From NCBI GenBank assembly GCA_018806985.1, contig JADANN010000192.1:806001-870000 (forward strand): DNA of 64,000 bases, given 5' to 3'. A model generated the notes under the pieces. It was not told where the DNA came from, ran no database searches, and saw only the letters and a list, made by a program, of their open reading frames with translations. Shown here piece after piece: positions 54,646-64,000 of this stretch (positions are counted from its first letter, which is position 1; every line of letters starts with the position of its first letter). The translations under genes were made by a program, and so were the position numbers. Source of the stretch: Angiostrongylus vasorum. Lineage: Eukaryota; Nematoda; Chromadorea; Rhabditida; Metastrongylidae.

Positions 54646-54649
54646 ATCT

Positions 54650-54870
54650 AGGATTGTTGGGGCAACAACATGTTGGTAAAGATGTTTATTGGGCTAACGT
54701 TTCAGCGTCTTCGTCCACCTCAGGGATCATGATCCGAGTCGATGTCCACAGTCGGTCGTCTTCTCGATGTGGTGTCTTCGTTGTCGAGCAGAGTCGAATC
54801 TTCTTCAGTGGACCACCGATCAAATGAGACAACCTCACCCGTCAGCGCTGTTTTATACATAACGGTTGTT
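54650..54870 (-). repeat. Family D repeat with hammerhead-like end
   Basis: On the minus strand the end reads CCTGAGGTGGACGAAGACGC, then TGAAACGTTAGCCC, then AATAAACATCTTTACC. The GAAACGTTAGC part matches the hammerhead 3' core with NUH = GUU, but the CUGANGA box is imperfect. The upstream body carries CACTGAAGAAGATTCGACTC. Confidence 0.5.
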
Positions 54871-54989
54871 GTTGATAATGACTGCTTGTTAGTAATAGTT
54901 TGTTTCTCAACGGATGACCCATCCTGCAGCAATTGATGTTATGTTATCCAGCAAAATAGCAAAGAAAAGGTAGTGGACAATCTAAGAAG

Positions 54990-55170
54990 CTACAGAAGAT
55001 ATCGGCCAAATCGGCGCAGCAGAAACGTGTAGTCGATTCCCTCAATCCACATGGGTCTCAGGTAAACATAAGATTATTTTCCTCTAGCACATAGCGGCGG
55101 GCAACGTTGGCTCGCGACTAATACACATTAGACGCATCTGTGAGGGAGATCTGCTGATCCGTTGTTCGGA
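54990..55170 (-). mobile_element. RTE family 1, 5' end fragment
   Basis: Corresponds to the first ~180 bases of copies A and B (ACAGATGCGTCTAATG.., GCCGATTTGGCCGATATC on the minus strand). It lacks all coding sequence. Confidence 0.6.
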
Positions 55171-55740
55171 AAAATTAGCATTGAAAAGCAAGATCATTTT
55201 CTTTTAAATTCGTTTTAGCGTGTTATAGACGGACTGCGAATTAGCAATGTTGTCTTCAGACATCATTACAAAAAAGCATTTGAATTGATTTAAAAACTGG
55301 GTAGCTGTACAAATGCAGCGATTCACATTTGCTCTGGATGATTACCATCTACTGGATTTTTTTACAAAGCAACTTATGGAGACAAATAAGCAGTCTGCAA
55401 CATAACAGTGTACGTTAGAATCATAAGAGAACATTCCTACCAGCTTTAAAATGCGATCTCACTCAAGGAAAGAGAACTAGGGGTTTTAACGATCTGGAAA
55501 GTACCGCGTTAGTTCTTTACTTTATTTCATTCTCCCATTTTTTGCTTTTTATCAGCCCCGTTGCAGATTAACAATCCAAGAAAGTACAGGGTACCACATA
55601 AGTTTGATTGGTGCACAGCAGTCTAACCAGGAAATACTCGTGTAATTAGTAGCTGTAGTGTAGTGTGAAGATGCTCAGTGCATTAAAAAGAATTTCTTTA
55701 TAAAGAAATTGAAATCGTTCAGTTTTCCTAAAGGTGTGAA
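55171..55740. other. No recognisable feature
   Basis: AT-rich, no supported frame or repeat recognised. Confidence 0.4.
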
Positions 55741-55741
55741 A

Positions 55742-56348
55742 GTGGTAGAGATTGATACCACAGCTTTATGTACCTAGAAGGAGTACTTTGACAAATTTTA
55801 ACTTTTTCATCTAGATGTTCTTTTATGCGGACACAAAGCGGTCTACCCGTTTCCCCAACGTATTCCTGATCGCATGCCTTAAGATCAAGTATACTGTACC
55901 TGAACAGACGAAATCCCCGTCTCTCCCGCTAGTACAGATCATACAGTTTTCTGAGCTGCACAAACCATCACAGAGGCGGCTGCGAACTAACTGACGGCGT
56001 AGGGTATTGGATGGAAGGTCAATAATGGCTAAATAATTTTCAAGACCACTATTTCTTAAGCACCTCGTAATGGCGTAACTCATTTCATTTGATATGAAGG
56101 GTAGCTTAAAAGGGATCTTATTTAGGCTCGAAACGTTATTTTGAGGAACAATTCTACCTCTTTGTCTGACCCAAGTGGCTTCTGCTTCGTAGCCATTGGA
56201 AATGGCTATTTTTCGTACCAAGTTTAGCAATTCATTCCTTTCCTCTTCATCCGACCTGGGCGCACATTTTCAGCCATTCGGTACACGTTTTTTGGTGAGT
56301 GCTTTTTTTCATTTGTGAAGGACGAGAGGAGAGGTAGTGAACTATTTT
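55742..56348 (-). mobile_element. Penelope-like element, C-terminal fragment
   Basis: Minus strand 56230-55823 reads LVRKIAISNGYEAEATWVRQ, FKLPFISNEMSYAITRCLRN, ENYLAIIDLPSNTLRRQLVR, LCSSENCMICTSGRDGDF, then a frame-shifted GIY-YIG. It is paralogous to 43.3-42.8 and 56.8-57.3 kb. Confidence 0.8.
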
Positions 56349-56369
56349 TACTACTTGGCTTACGATATT

Positions 56370-56668
56370 TAACCTGCCATAAAAAGTATAGAAGGCAGAA
56401 AATAAAAAGTAAAATATTGTGAATTCAACTACAGCCTCAGCTTAACTGGGTTCAATGCCGATGTGGGCTCCCCAGATCAGTCCCGGTGACGGGTGATTGC
56501 ACGGCACAGATCGATAAGAACTAGCTGAGAGACAGGCGAAACGAAGGACCCGCATGGTGTGGTGGTAAACGCGTTACTCCCCGGAAAGGACAATAGCGCG
56601 TTCGTTCCCCACCGCAAACACCTGCGGTCCGGAGTTTTGAAAATACATCAGCAATCTTGTGGTTGTAC
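56370..56668 (+). repeat. SINE-B, longest copy
   Basis: Includes the outer block (GGCTCCCCAGATCAGTCCCG..GTGACGGGTGATTGC), the A-box-like TGGTGTGGTGGT (~56558-56569), the B-box-like GCGTTCGTTCCCC (~56598-56610) and the AGTTTTG..CATCAGCAATCTTGTGGTTG end. It sits between two opposed Penelope fragments. Confidence 0.7.
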
Positions 56669-56699
56669 TTGGCTTACAATTTCTCTCAGAAAGTGGATG

Positions 56700-57885
56700 T
56701 ATAACAAAATGAATGCTATCGTAAGCCAAGTAGTAAAAATATATTAGTTGGCTACCACTTCTCTCATCTTTCACTTATGAAACAAGCACTTATCAAAAAC
56801 ATGTACCGAACGGCTGAAAATGTGTACACAGGAGAGGAGGAAAGGAAGGAATCGCCAAACTTGGCAGCAAAAATAGCCATTTCCAACGCGTCTGCGAAGC
56901 AGACGCCACTCGAGTCAAACAGAAAGGTAGGAATGTTCTCTAAAATGATGTTTTGAACGTAAGTAAAAGTCCCTTTTAAGCTCCTCTTCATACCAAATGA
57001 AATAAGTTACGCCATTAAGAGATGCTTAAGAAAAAGCGGTCTTAAAAATTATGTAGCGATTTCTGATCTTCCACCCAATACCCTACGCCGTTAGTTAGTT
57101 CGCAGCCGTCTCTGTGATCGTTTGTGCAGCTCGGAAAACTGTATGGTCTGTACTAACGGGAGAGGCGGCGATTTCATGAGTTCAGGTAGAATATATTTGA
57201 TCTTAATGTGCAGAAGCGATGAAGAATACATTGGGGAAACGGGTAGACCACTTTGTGTCCGCATAAAAGAACACCTAGATGGGAAAGTTAAAATTTGTCA
57301 AAGCACTCCTCTAGGGTATACATAGCGCACAGCAGCACAATGGCGATGATTTTTGAAGTGACTGTGCAGATCCTAGCGCGAGAACCAAAAGCATCAACGC
57401 GCAAAACTCTTGAGGCGTATTGGATAAATTTCAAAAATCCAAAAATGAACCGGAAAGACGAATACCTCACTATCGCACGTGACCTGACCCCTTGTTTCAA
57501 AATGATTTTCTCACCTGGGTGGGTCTACGAGAACAACGCGCAGGCCTGCCCTACTCGTAACAGCACGGTGAGTAGCCTTTCCGATCAATATAGCGTTTAT
57601 TTGGAAGTTTGATCTTCATTAATACTATAAGTATTTTGCCGAATATAAAGCTACTGTTACATAAAATACGTCTAGGCTCTGATGAAGGCGAAATCGCCGA
57701 AACGTCAGCTATCGACCAACAACACCTACACCAACGACAACAACAATAACGAAAACGAAGACCTCTACGAAACTCGCGTCATCTCAACAAGATTAGTTTA
57801 TAAGGCCATGTAAATAAATACATCAAAGGTCGTATAAATAAACATATACACTACTTATGCCGAGGTTTATAGAAAGTCGGTCTTT
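56700..57885 (+). mobile_element. Penelope-like element 3' half with GIY-YIG and hammerhead end
   Basis: Blocks MYRTAENVYTGEEERKESPN (~56800), AKIAISN, FIPNEISYAIKRCLRKSGLK, LCSSENCMVCTNGRGGDF (~57124-57175), then GIY-YIG core with EEYIGETGRPLCVRIKEHLD (~57220-57280) and KTLEAYWINFKNPKMN (~57405). Stops break it. After the coding end comes the hammerhead motif (57675-57710) and a ~175-base tail ending CCGAGGTTTATAGAAAGTCGG. This gives the native position of the hammerhead unit found elsewhere as free inserts. Confidence 0.85.
57675..57710 (+). ncRNA. Hammerhead-ribozyme-like motif at Penelope 3' end (best match)
   Basis: GGCU (57675-57678), canonical CUGAUGA (57679-57685), one extra A, stem II GGCG/CGCC with AAAU loop, GAAA (57699-57702), CGUC then AGCU (57703-57710). 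Stem I is U-A, C-G, G-C, G-U. Stem III is only ACGU, which is self-complementary, as described for dimeric hammerheads of Penelope-like elements. The predicted cut follows GUC at 57706. Confidence 0.75.
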
Positions 57886-57904
57886 TGAGTTATTAAAGCA
57901 TCAG

Positions 57905-58285
57905 CGACTCCCAACGGTTTGCCGCCTCATCGTGGCCAGGAGGTGTTCCTGGGTGTCGGACTGCGATGTACGGCGGGGGAATTCGTCCTCCCGGCAGGGT
58001 TTCCCAGAGCTGAGAATGAGTCCGGCGTTCCAATCAGAAAGCCTAACTAAAGAATAAACCAATAACAGAAACCACCACCGTCCTGGTATCAAAGTCGTAT
58101 GGTGGCAAATGTCCCTCTGATCCACAAGGGCTGCGATTGCCTGTGGTGGTGAAGACCTGGGGGCAGACTTTGGCCAGGCTGTCCTTGGGATTCCAGGGAA
58201 CCACAATGGTTTAACTAGCAAATCTCCGAAAAATGGTGATTATGTTAGGGCCTGAACAACTAGCGAGGACGGGCCGTTCAAGTAT
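57905..58285 (+). repeat. R380 repeat
   Basis: Begins ACTCCCAACGGTTTGCCGCC and ends GGACGGGCCGTTCAAG. Directly follows the Penelope tail. Confidence 0.7.
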
Positions 58286-58289
58286 CAAA

Positions 58290-61140
58290 TATCAAGTAAG
58301 TAAAAATATCACTGATTAGAGAATGCCCCTCATTGTTGCTTTTTTTTTCTACGTAATTCTTATTTTATTTCCTTCCCCATGTCCATTAAGTGCCCAAGAT
58401 ACGCTTACGAGGTGACCTCTATAATCAGGTAAACATGCAGTTCAGTGTGTTCATCTTCGAACAATTTCTTCTTCATAAACTGCGTCTCCTTTCGGAACAT
58501 GCGTAGGAGGATAATTTTTTTTGTCTTCGTTGTTTTCAGTGAGCACAGTTTTTGCCTCACTGCATCGATCAGTATCAGTTAAAGAAGAGCTCTTTATCAC
58601 AATTCGATACTTAGATGATCATATAGGCCGCTTACACATGCCATGCGGATTCCAGTTCCTTGTTCAGCGACTAATCGACCGAAAGCGCAAGCACGGTGTA
58701 ACAAACGGAATCCCTCAAATTTGGAAAAAATGAGTTTCTGGGTTAAGGTGCAAGTATTAAGAAAATCTGCCGCTTTTATAGTTGGGATTTTGAATATTTC
58801 GCACCTTCAACCAATCTTCATCTTGAGCACGAGCTCATCTACACTGACCAGTTCAGGGCAAAAGTAAGAATTTGCTTTCTGGAAAACGACCAAAACTCTT
58901 CATACACCTGCATCCTTCATGCTCGGCAAATTGCTTCCAAATTATTACGCCAGAGCAAAATCACGTATTGACACAAGAATTTTTTTTGAACTTTTATTTA
59001 CTGCTTATTAATGAGAAAATATGGATGAGAGAAAGGCAAAGCAAGAGCCACGCTTAATATGCGCCCTCAGTAAGAGTAATCGTGGGTTCGAAGCTTAACA
59101 GAGGCGCGGAGTTTTGCTTATATCTCGAAATACTAGTGGCTCATGAATGTTGAAGCACGTCGTTCTATGAGCTTTACTCTCTCGGCTTTTTGGCGCAATC
59201 GTGAGAGTGTGGATGAAACACTGCAATCCTCATCGGTGCTAATGACAGCTGCATTATCCCGAAGGCTGCCCACTGCCCAGACAAATAAACTATGTTTCAT
59301 TCGCACGTTTGCAAATTGCTCACTTTCTAAAAAGATCTTGCGAAGATGTGGAGAAGAAGAAAAGGTCTTATTTCCTGTGAAACGTTGTGAAAAGACGATA
59401 TTGTTTAAATGATCCCCTTCGATCCCCTTCGATTTATTCCAATAAAAGTGGGAGTTCAGAAATTGAGAGTGATGATTAATGTTCTTGGTCATTAAACTCA
59501 GACCATTCAATCCATTCACTTCACGGCTTCTGCAAATGCCGATACGAAGTTCTTCAGAAGTCTTTCTATATCTATCCTTGGCAGTGCAATCGACAGTCAC
59601 TGGCTGGCATCCTCTTTGACGAAATTTTCAAAGTTAATACAGAACAGAGATAACTCGTCTTTATATGCAACAAGATGACGTGAGGGCACGGGTGACGAAG
59701 AATGTTGAAGCAGGGGCTTTGTGCATTTTTTTCAACTGAACACTTTCGATTCTAGTGTTCAGTTGTGTAAACTAACCAATGTTCATGCAGTTGTTTGCAA
59801 TGGGCTGAACAGCAACATCACCGAGTTCTCTGCCATCACATCTTCAGGAAACACTGCCCTGTGATATCATGCGAAGTATTTAAAGGGAGGTCCTTATTCA
59901 GCTCCAGATTCCCAATGGAGTTGTGAAGTCCTAGCATATGTGAACTGCAGGTGCAGATCATTTGTGGTCCATTCTCAGAGATTTGTGGGAGCTAAGAATG
60001 GCACTATGGTTCCAGCTTACCTTCTAAATTTGTAAGTCTCGGTGCTGATGCCTCAGTTGTTTTCACGTGGTTAGGGAATGGGAATCTTTATTCTCACCGA
60101 TATACCACCAATGTAAAACACAAATAATTAGCATTTCCTGCTTTTCCAGAACACATGTGGAGATTATTTGTTGAAGGAGACTAGATTCCTATGTGCTCTC
60201 CAAACACCTCTGCTTGATTTATTGAACACGTCACATAACGAATACACGCATGTGATTACAAATATAAGGAATATAACACATTGCAGTCACACGGTAATAC
60301 TCGTTAGACGAACAGAAGAAGGATGCACATCATTTGAGCTCATATGTGCTTCGGGACAAGTACAAAGTGACTTTGGTCCTTGTTTATTCCTTTAAAGCTT
60401 GTCATTATTATTGCGTGAGTAGTCTTCCGATATAAACCTAAGTAGAGCTGCACGTCCACTCTATCTTAACAACCCTTGAAAGCCAACCCAACCAACCCAA
60501 CCCATAAACGAAATTGGAGTATTATAGAAAAACAAATAAAATTCCTAAAAACAATCTCGAAAAGTCTTCCATTTGCGCTCCTTCAACAAGGTTAACTTAG
60601 GATGTTGGAGAAAAAAAGGGTGGGAAACATTCCCTGTGCCATTATTGAATGTTACAATGAGGAAGTTCTGATGAAATAGAATTTATGGGGCTCCTCTCCG
60701 CTTGTATTGAACGGCATCAATTCCTGCTGTTAAAACATTTTTTGTATGACAGGTGAGCAAATTCGTAATTTAACGTAAAGCGTTTAGATATAAAAGGCAT
60801 CGAATAGTGTTCTCAAAATCCTCGGCACTAATGGCACAACAGCTCCTCCATTGGTCATTCTTGTGTCCATTGCTTCTTTTGGAATTAAGACTTCATGATG
60901 CCTACGAGCATAAGAAAACAGCTACTTATTTACTATCAAGTCTGAAGCACCACTCACTTAAGAAGTCACACCAGTTGATGACATTTCATAGAATTATGTG
61001 TTCCAATTTCATGGTATCCCATGAAATCGTGTTGTACTTCTTATTCATCAGTGATCTATACGCAAAACAATGAGGAAAACAGGTTATCAAATTTATAAAG
61101 CGGTGGTGTAGTGCTTCCTCAACTAGCAGAAACGAGGTCG
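58290..61140. other. About 2.9 kb without a recognised gene
   Basis: The longest frame is 59600-59133 (minus, 155 aa), which begins MTVDCTAKDRYRKTSEELRI and ends in a basic KAERVKLIERRASTF segment. I recognise no family. 60807-61073 (plus) has a hydrophobic start. A block near 60750 (GACAGGTGAGCAAATTCG) resembles sequence upstream of the astacin signal exon at 31.4 kb. Confidence 0.4.
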
Positions 61141-61142
61141 TT

Positions 61143-61528
61143 TTAGTACTTGGATACATGGAAAGCCCGTCCTCACTGGTTGTGCGGACCCCAGCAAAAT
61201 CTCCATTTTTTTGGAGTTTTGCTGGTTTAGCCATCGTGGTTCCCTGAGTCCCGAGGTCTGCCAGACCAAAGTCTGCCCCAGGTCGTCACCACGACAGGCA
61301 GTCGCAGCCCTTGTGGATCAGAGGTAGATTTACCACCACGCAACTTTGATACCAAGACGGTGGTGGATCCTGGTACTGGTTTACTCTTAGCTAGGCTTTC
61401 TGATGGAAACGCCGGACTCCTTCTCAGCTTGGGAGACCCTGCCGGCGGTACGAATCCCCCCGCTGCACATCTCAGTCCGACACCCAGGAACATCTCCCAC
61501 CCACGATGAGGCGGTAAACCGTTGGGAG
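61143..61528 (-). repeat. R380 repeat, well preserved
   Basis: Open for ~100 codons on the minus strand (NGLPPHRGWEMFLGVGLRCA.., 61535-61227). The frame is shared in part by the 12.6 and 8.7 kb copies. This may reflect only low divergence and is not proof of coding. Confidence 0.7.
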
Positions 61529-62227
61529 GGGTCATTTTACTAGTTGCTATTATATTATATCATACTTTCATTTCATTGATGGTGTTTCAAAAAGTTTGCG
61601 ATGCCGTCAGATTTCCCACAAGTTTTTCTCCCTACTAGTTCCATCGAAATCAAAACATTTATAGATGAGAATGGTCCTTCTGCTCGCAGCAATTACGGCA
61701 GTGATGCACTGTGGAATGAACAATGTTGTAAAGGAGGTTGAGGGTTTCATCTCTGGTCGGCGAAATCATTACTACAAAATCAAACAAAGTGCTAAGATGG
61801 TGCTAAACCACTTTTTTTCTTTCCCGGTTCTGCTTGCAGACTTTGTGATTTCTTTGCAGTTTCAAAAATCATTTTTCGTATTTAACAGAAGATCGCGACC
61901 GGAAACGATTCTAATGTAAACAAGCCAATTTTCGACATCAATTCCAGTCGAACAAGTGGGCCAATTGTTTACCAAAGTGACACCGTCCTAAAAGAGTATT
62001 TTAATACTGTAAAAACGGTTCTATTCGTAGCGTAGAAGACTTCTTTATGGGTTAATTGATTTCAGGACACAAGAGAAGCAACTTTTCAAGAGCTTAGAAG
62101 ATGGCGTTCGTACGAAGAGGCAGGGTGTTGCAAGACAATGGCCATGGGAACACAACATGGAAGGACGGTGTTTTTTATATGTTTAATACATCTGGTTAGT
62201 TTTCTAGAAATTATCTCTCCTTTATGT

Positions 62228-62372
62228 GAAATACAACCACAACGATGCTGAGATGTAAGCAAAATTCGTAACCCCAGGTGAGCTTCGAACCAGGCGATGA
62301 CTACCCTTTCCTGGGTTCGGGTGTTCTCCTCTTCATATCACAGCATCATTATGGTTGTATTTCAGCTATACC
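62228..62372. repeat. Short fold-back with terminal inverted repeats (SINE-B related)
   Basis: Left end GTGAAATACAACCACAACGA (then TGCTGAGAT) and right end CAGCATCATTATGGTTGTAT (then TTCAGC) are inverted copies of about 28 bases. The interior differs from SINE-B. Confidence 0.6.
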
Positions 62373-62519
62373 CTGCCAACTAGTCGGAAAAAGTTAAATA
62401 TTTCGTCAATCTTAGAAATTTCCAATTTTGCTCTTAGTCACCCAAGAATATTATGCGTTCCTGTGATGAAAGAAAGAACACCATTTAATAATACTAACTG
62501 TAACAAATAATAACAACAA

Positions 62520-62660
62520 TCACAATGATGCTGAGATATTCGCAAAACTCCAGACTTTAGGTATCTGCGGTGAGGGACGAAGGAGCTCTTACCGTTTCCG
62601 GGAGCTAATGCGTTCACCACCACACCCTGCGGGTCCTTCGTTTCGCCTATCTATAGCTAG
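62520..62660 (-). repeat. SINE-B copy
   Basis: Minus-oriented core from GAGATATTCGCAAAACTCC to CACACCCTGCGGGTCCTTCG. Confidence 0.65.
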
Positions 62661-62665
62661 TTCTT

Positions 62666-62840
62666 GTGGTTGAACAACAATAACAACAATAATTGCAACG
62701 CAAGTAATAAATAAATCAATGTTTTTCGTCCTAAGCAGACATGGGACGACCTTGTGGTTGAACAACAATAACAACAATAATTGCAACGCAAGTAGTAGAT
62801 AAATCAATGTTTTCGTCCTAAGCAGACATGGGACGACCTC
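62666..62840. repeat. Two-copy tandem repeat, 88-base unit
   Basis: Units 62666-62753 and 62754-62840 differ at only a few positions. Each starts GTGGTTGAACAACAATAACA and ends ATGGGACGACCT. Confidence 0.9.
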
Positions 62841-63839
62841 GTGTCTGCTCAAGAGAAATCATTAGTTTATTGATTAATGACGTGCTTAATAGAAAGTCGG
62901 ACCTGAATTGCTGATAACAAACACCTGCACCAGCGATTAGGGAAAAATAAATAAACAGTCTTCATAAAATTAAATACAACAGAGATGAAAGTGGATGACG
63001 TAGAGCAGTAACGGTACTCCAGCTAGCCTTCACTTTTTTGCACATTTCTGACAGTATTTATTTCACAACGGCCGAGGTTGGCGGATTTCACCAACAACCA
63101 TTTCAGTCTTTTACCCTGACAGAAAACCTATAGATTTCAGCGGTAATTCTAAAAAGTGTTTATGTTTTTTTGCATTTTAAAGGCAAAATTTTTAGACCAA
63201 CACGTGCTGAAGATTTTCAAAAACGCTGTGAAGGTGTGGAGTGGTGCAACTTGTGTCGACTTTGTGGAAGACAAAAATGGTTCGCCTCAGGGCTCCGGAA
63301 GGAACAGACTAATTCTCGTTAAAACGGCTGTTTACAGCTCAGGACAAGGTGGTCGTGGTAAAGGAACCCGGGTGCTTTTTCGAACATTGGCCGAATTGGC
63401 GGAGACCAACTTCTTTGCCTTGAGAAGACCAGCACACGGTGCGATGCGTTCAGAATAATAGCTCTTAAAATACCACGTTTTGTAGCGAATCCAAGCACTG
63501 CTGTTCTATTTTTTCTCAGCATAGGTCAATAATTCACCGTTTTCTTTATGAGCTGGTACAAGTGTGTTATCACAGCATTTATTGATAGTAGTGGGCATTT
63601 CAGCAGATTTCACGTTCTTCAGGACGTGGAAAGTTTAATTTGACACGCAATCTGCTCAACTAGATGCTTTCATACCCCAAGCAGAAACTTCGATGCATAA
63701 ATTTCGTTAGCGTAGTGCGCACCTTCTTTTAAACACTAACCGTTTTGTTCTTTAGAAGTTTTCCAATTATTTTTGAGGTCAGCTGCACAGACTCGTACGC
63801 AGATGATAAATGTCCGAGGTTCAAGGCAAATAATAAGCT

Positions 63840-63967
63840 GAAAGAGGAGGACGGGTGTTGTCCAAAGCGCTCCAAAAGTTTTGCGTGTAGATGTTTTAAA
63901 TTTCTATTCGAGGATAGTCACTTCAATTTCAAAATCTTCTCCGTTATGCCTTCATGTCCCTAGTTGA
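63840..63967 (-). mobile_element. Penelope-like element tail fragment
   Basis: Shares GCTCCAAAAGTTTTGCGTGTAG and the CACTTCAATTTCAAAATC block with the 3' coding end at 42.8 and 2.1 kb. Truncated, non-coding. Confidence 0.55.
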
Positions 63968-64000
63968 ATGTAAGGGGTGTATTGAGCTTTTATTTGTATA

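Larger units (their letters stand above)
61665..63465 (+). pseudogene. Astacin metalloprotease, copy 7 (5' half only)
   Basis: The signal exon at 61665 reads MRMVLLLAAITAVMHCGMNN, then SGRRNHYYK. The maturation exon (~62074-62196) has VRTKRQ, then an extra G that throws the NGHGNTTWKDGVFYMFNTS block out of frame; the donor is CTG|GTTAG. The mature start at ~63205-63279 has KVWSGATCVDFVEDKN with donor GTTCGC. The next exon is ~63338-63440. The zinc-site exon was not found before the window end. SINE-B-like elements (62.23-62.37, 62.52-62.66) and a tandem repeat fill the intron. Confidence 0.75.

Noticed and set aside
59133..59600. 155-codon open frame on the minus strand
   Set aside because: No recognised family, no second copy and no clear splice context. 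It is mentioned as unsupported and not called as a gene.
61227..61535. 102-codon minus-strand frame in R380
   Set aside because: Only partly open in other copies; better explained as a dispersed repeat, although a short coding element cannot be excluded.
1..64000. CRISPR arrays, operons, bacterial promoters or ribosome binding sites
   Set aside because: The window is eukaryotic (introns, SINEs, RTE and Penelope elements). No direct-repeat arrays of CRISPR type were seen.

Overview
The window looks like a non-coding-rich nuclear region of a nematode, most likely a parasitic clade V (strongylid or hookworm-like) worm. This is an inference. It rests on repeated pieces of a nematode-type astacin zinc metalloprotease (signal peptide, propeptide, catalytic domain, EGF, CUB), on short introns with GT-AG borders, and on RTE-type non-LTR retrotransposons like those described in hookworms and Caenorhabditis. 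There are no prokaryotic features, and I see no complete, clearly functional gene.

The backbone is an array of seven astacin loci plus one orphan signal exon, on both strands: 139-1632 (+), 4640-4740 (+, signal exon only), 6240-7195 (-), 20705-23320 (+), 25235-27870 (-), 31723-34500 (+), 44845-45430 (+) and 61665-63465 (+). The copies at 139-1632 and 25235-27870 keep the zinc site, the Met-turn and the six-cysteine EGF. Every copy has at least one lesion: a frameshift, nonsense codon, lost cysteine or missing exons. The locus at 25-29 kb is present a second time, inverted, at 40.6-45.7 kb. There a Penelope-like retroelement sits where the catalytic exons should be. A second unidentified coding family ('gene X') travels with it at 28.8-29.4 kb (-), 40.6-41.6 kb (+) and 8.2-8.35 kb (+).

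The rest is mainly mobile DNA. RTE family 1 lies at 3.65-4.16 (+), 4.96-5.64 (-), 7.2-8.1 (-), 17.5-20.36 (-), 36.85-40.47 (+), 49.58-53.22 (-) and 54.99-55.17 kb (-). RTE family 2, more decayed, lies at 8.88-11.48 (-), 12.19-14.0 (+) and 34.76-35.94 kb (-). Penelope-like elements with a YIDD reverse transcriptase and a GIY-YIG domain lie at 42.5-44.83 (-), 55.74-56.35 (-) and 56.7-57.89 kb (+), with short tails at 2.08-2.44, 46.19-46.38 and 63.84-63.97 kb. There are three families of short interspersed elements, two with tRNA-like A and B boxes, and a ~380-base repeat in six copies.

The most interesting signals are seven hammerhead-ribozyme-like motifs attached to Penelope-type ends, several of them in fold-back pairs. 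One such ~240-base unit is inserted at the same base, with a 9-base target-site duplication, in both near-complete RTE copies. Also notable are a decayed histone H3 gene that keeps a near-consensus 3' histone stem-loop, and a reading frame that fuses RTE endonuclease to an astacin exon.

Stretches in which I recognise nothing are listed as such. Coordinates of introns, exons and repeat ends are by eye and may be off by some bases.
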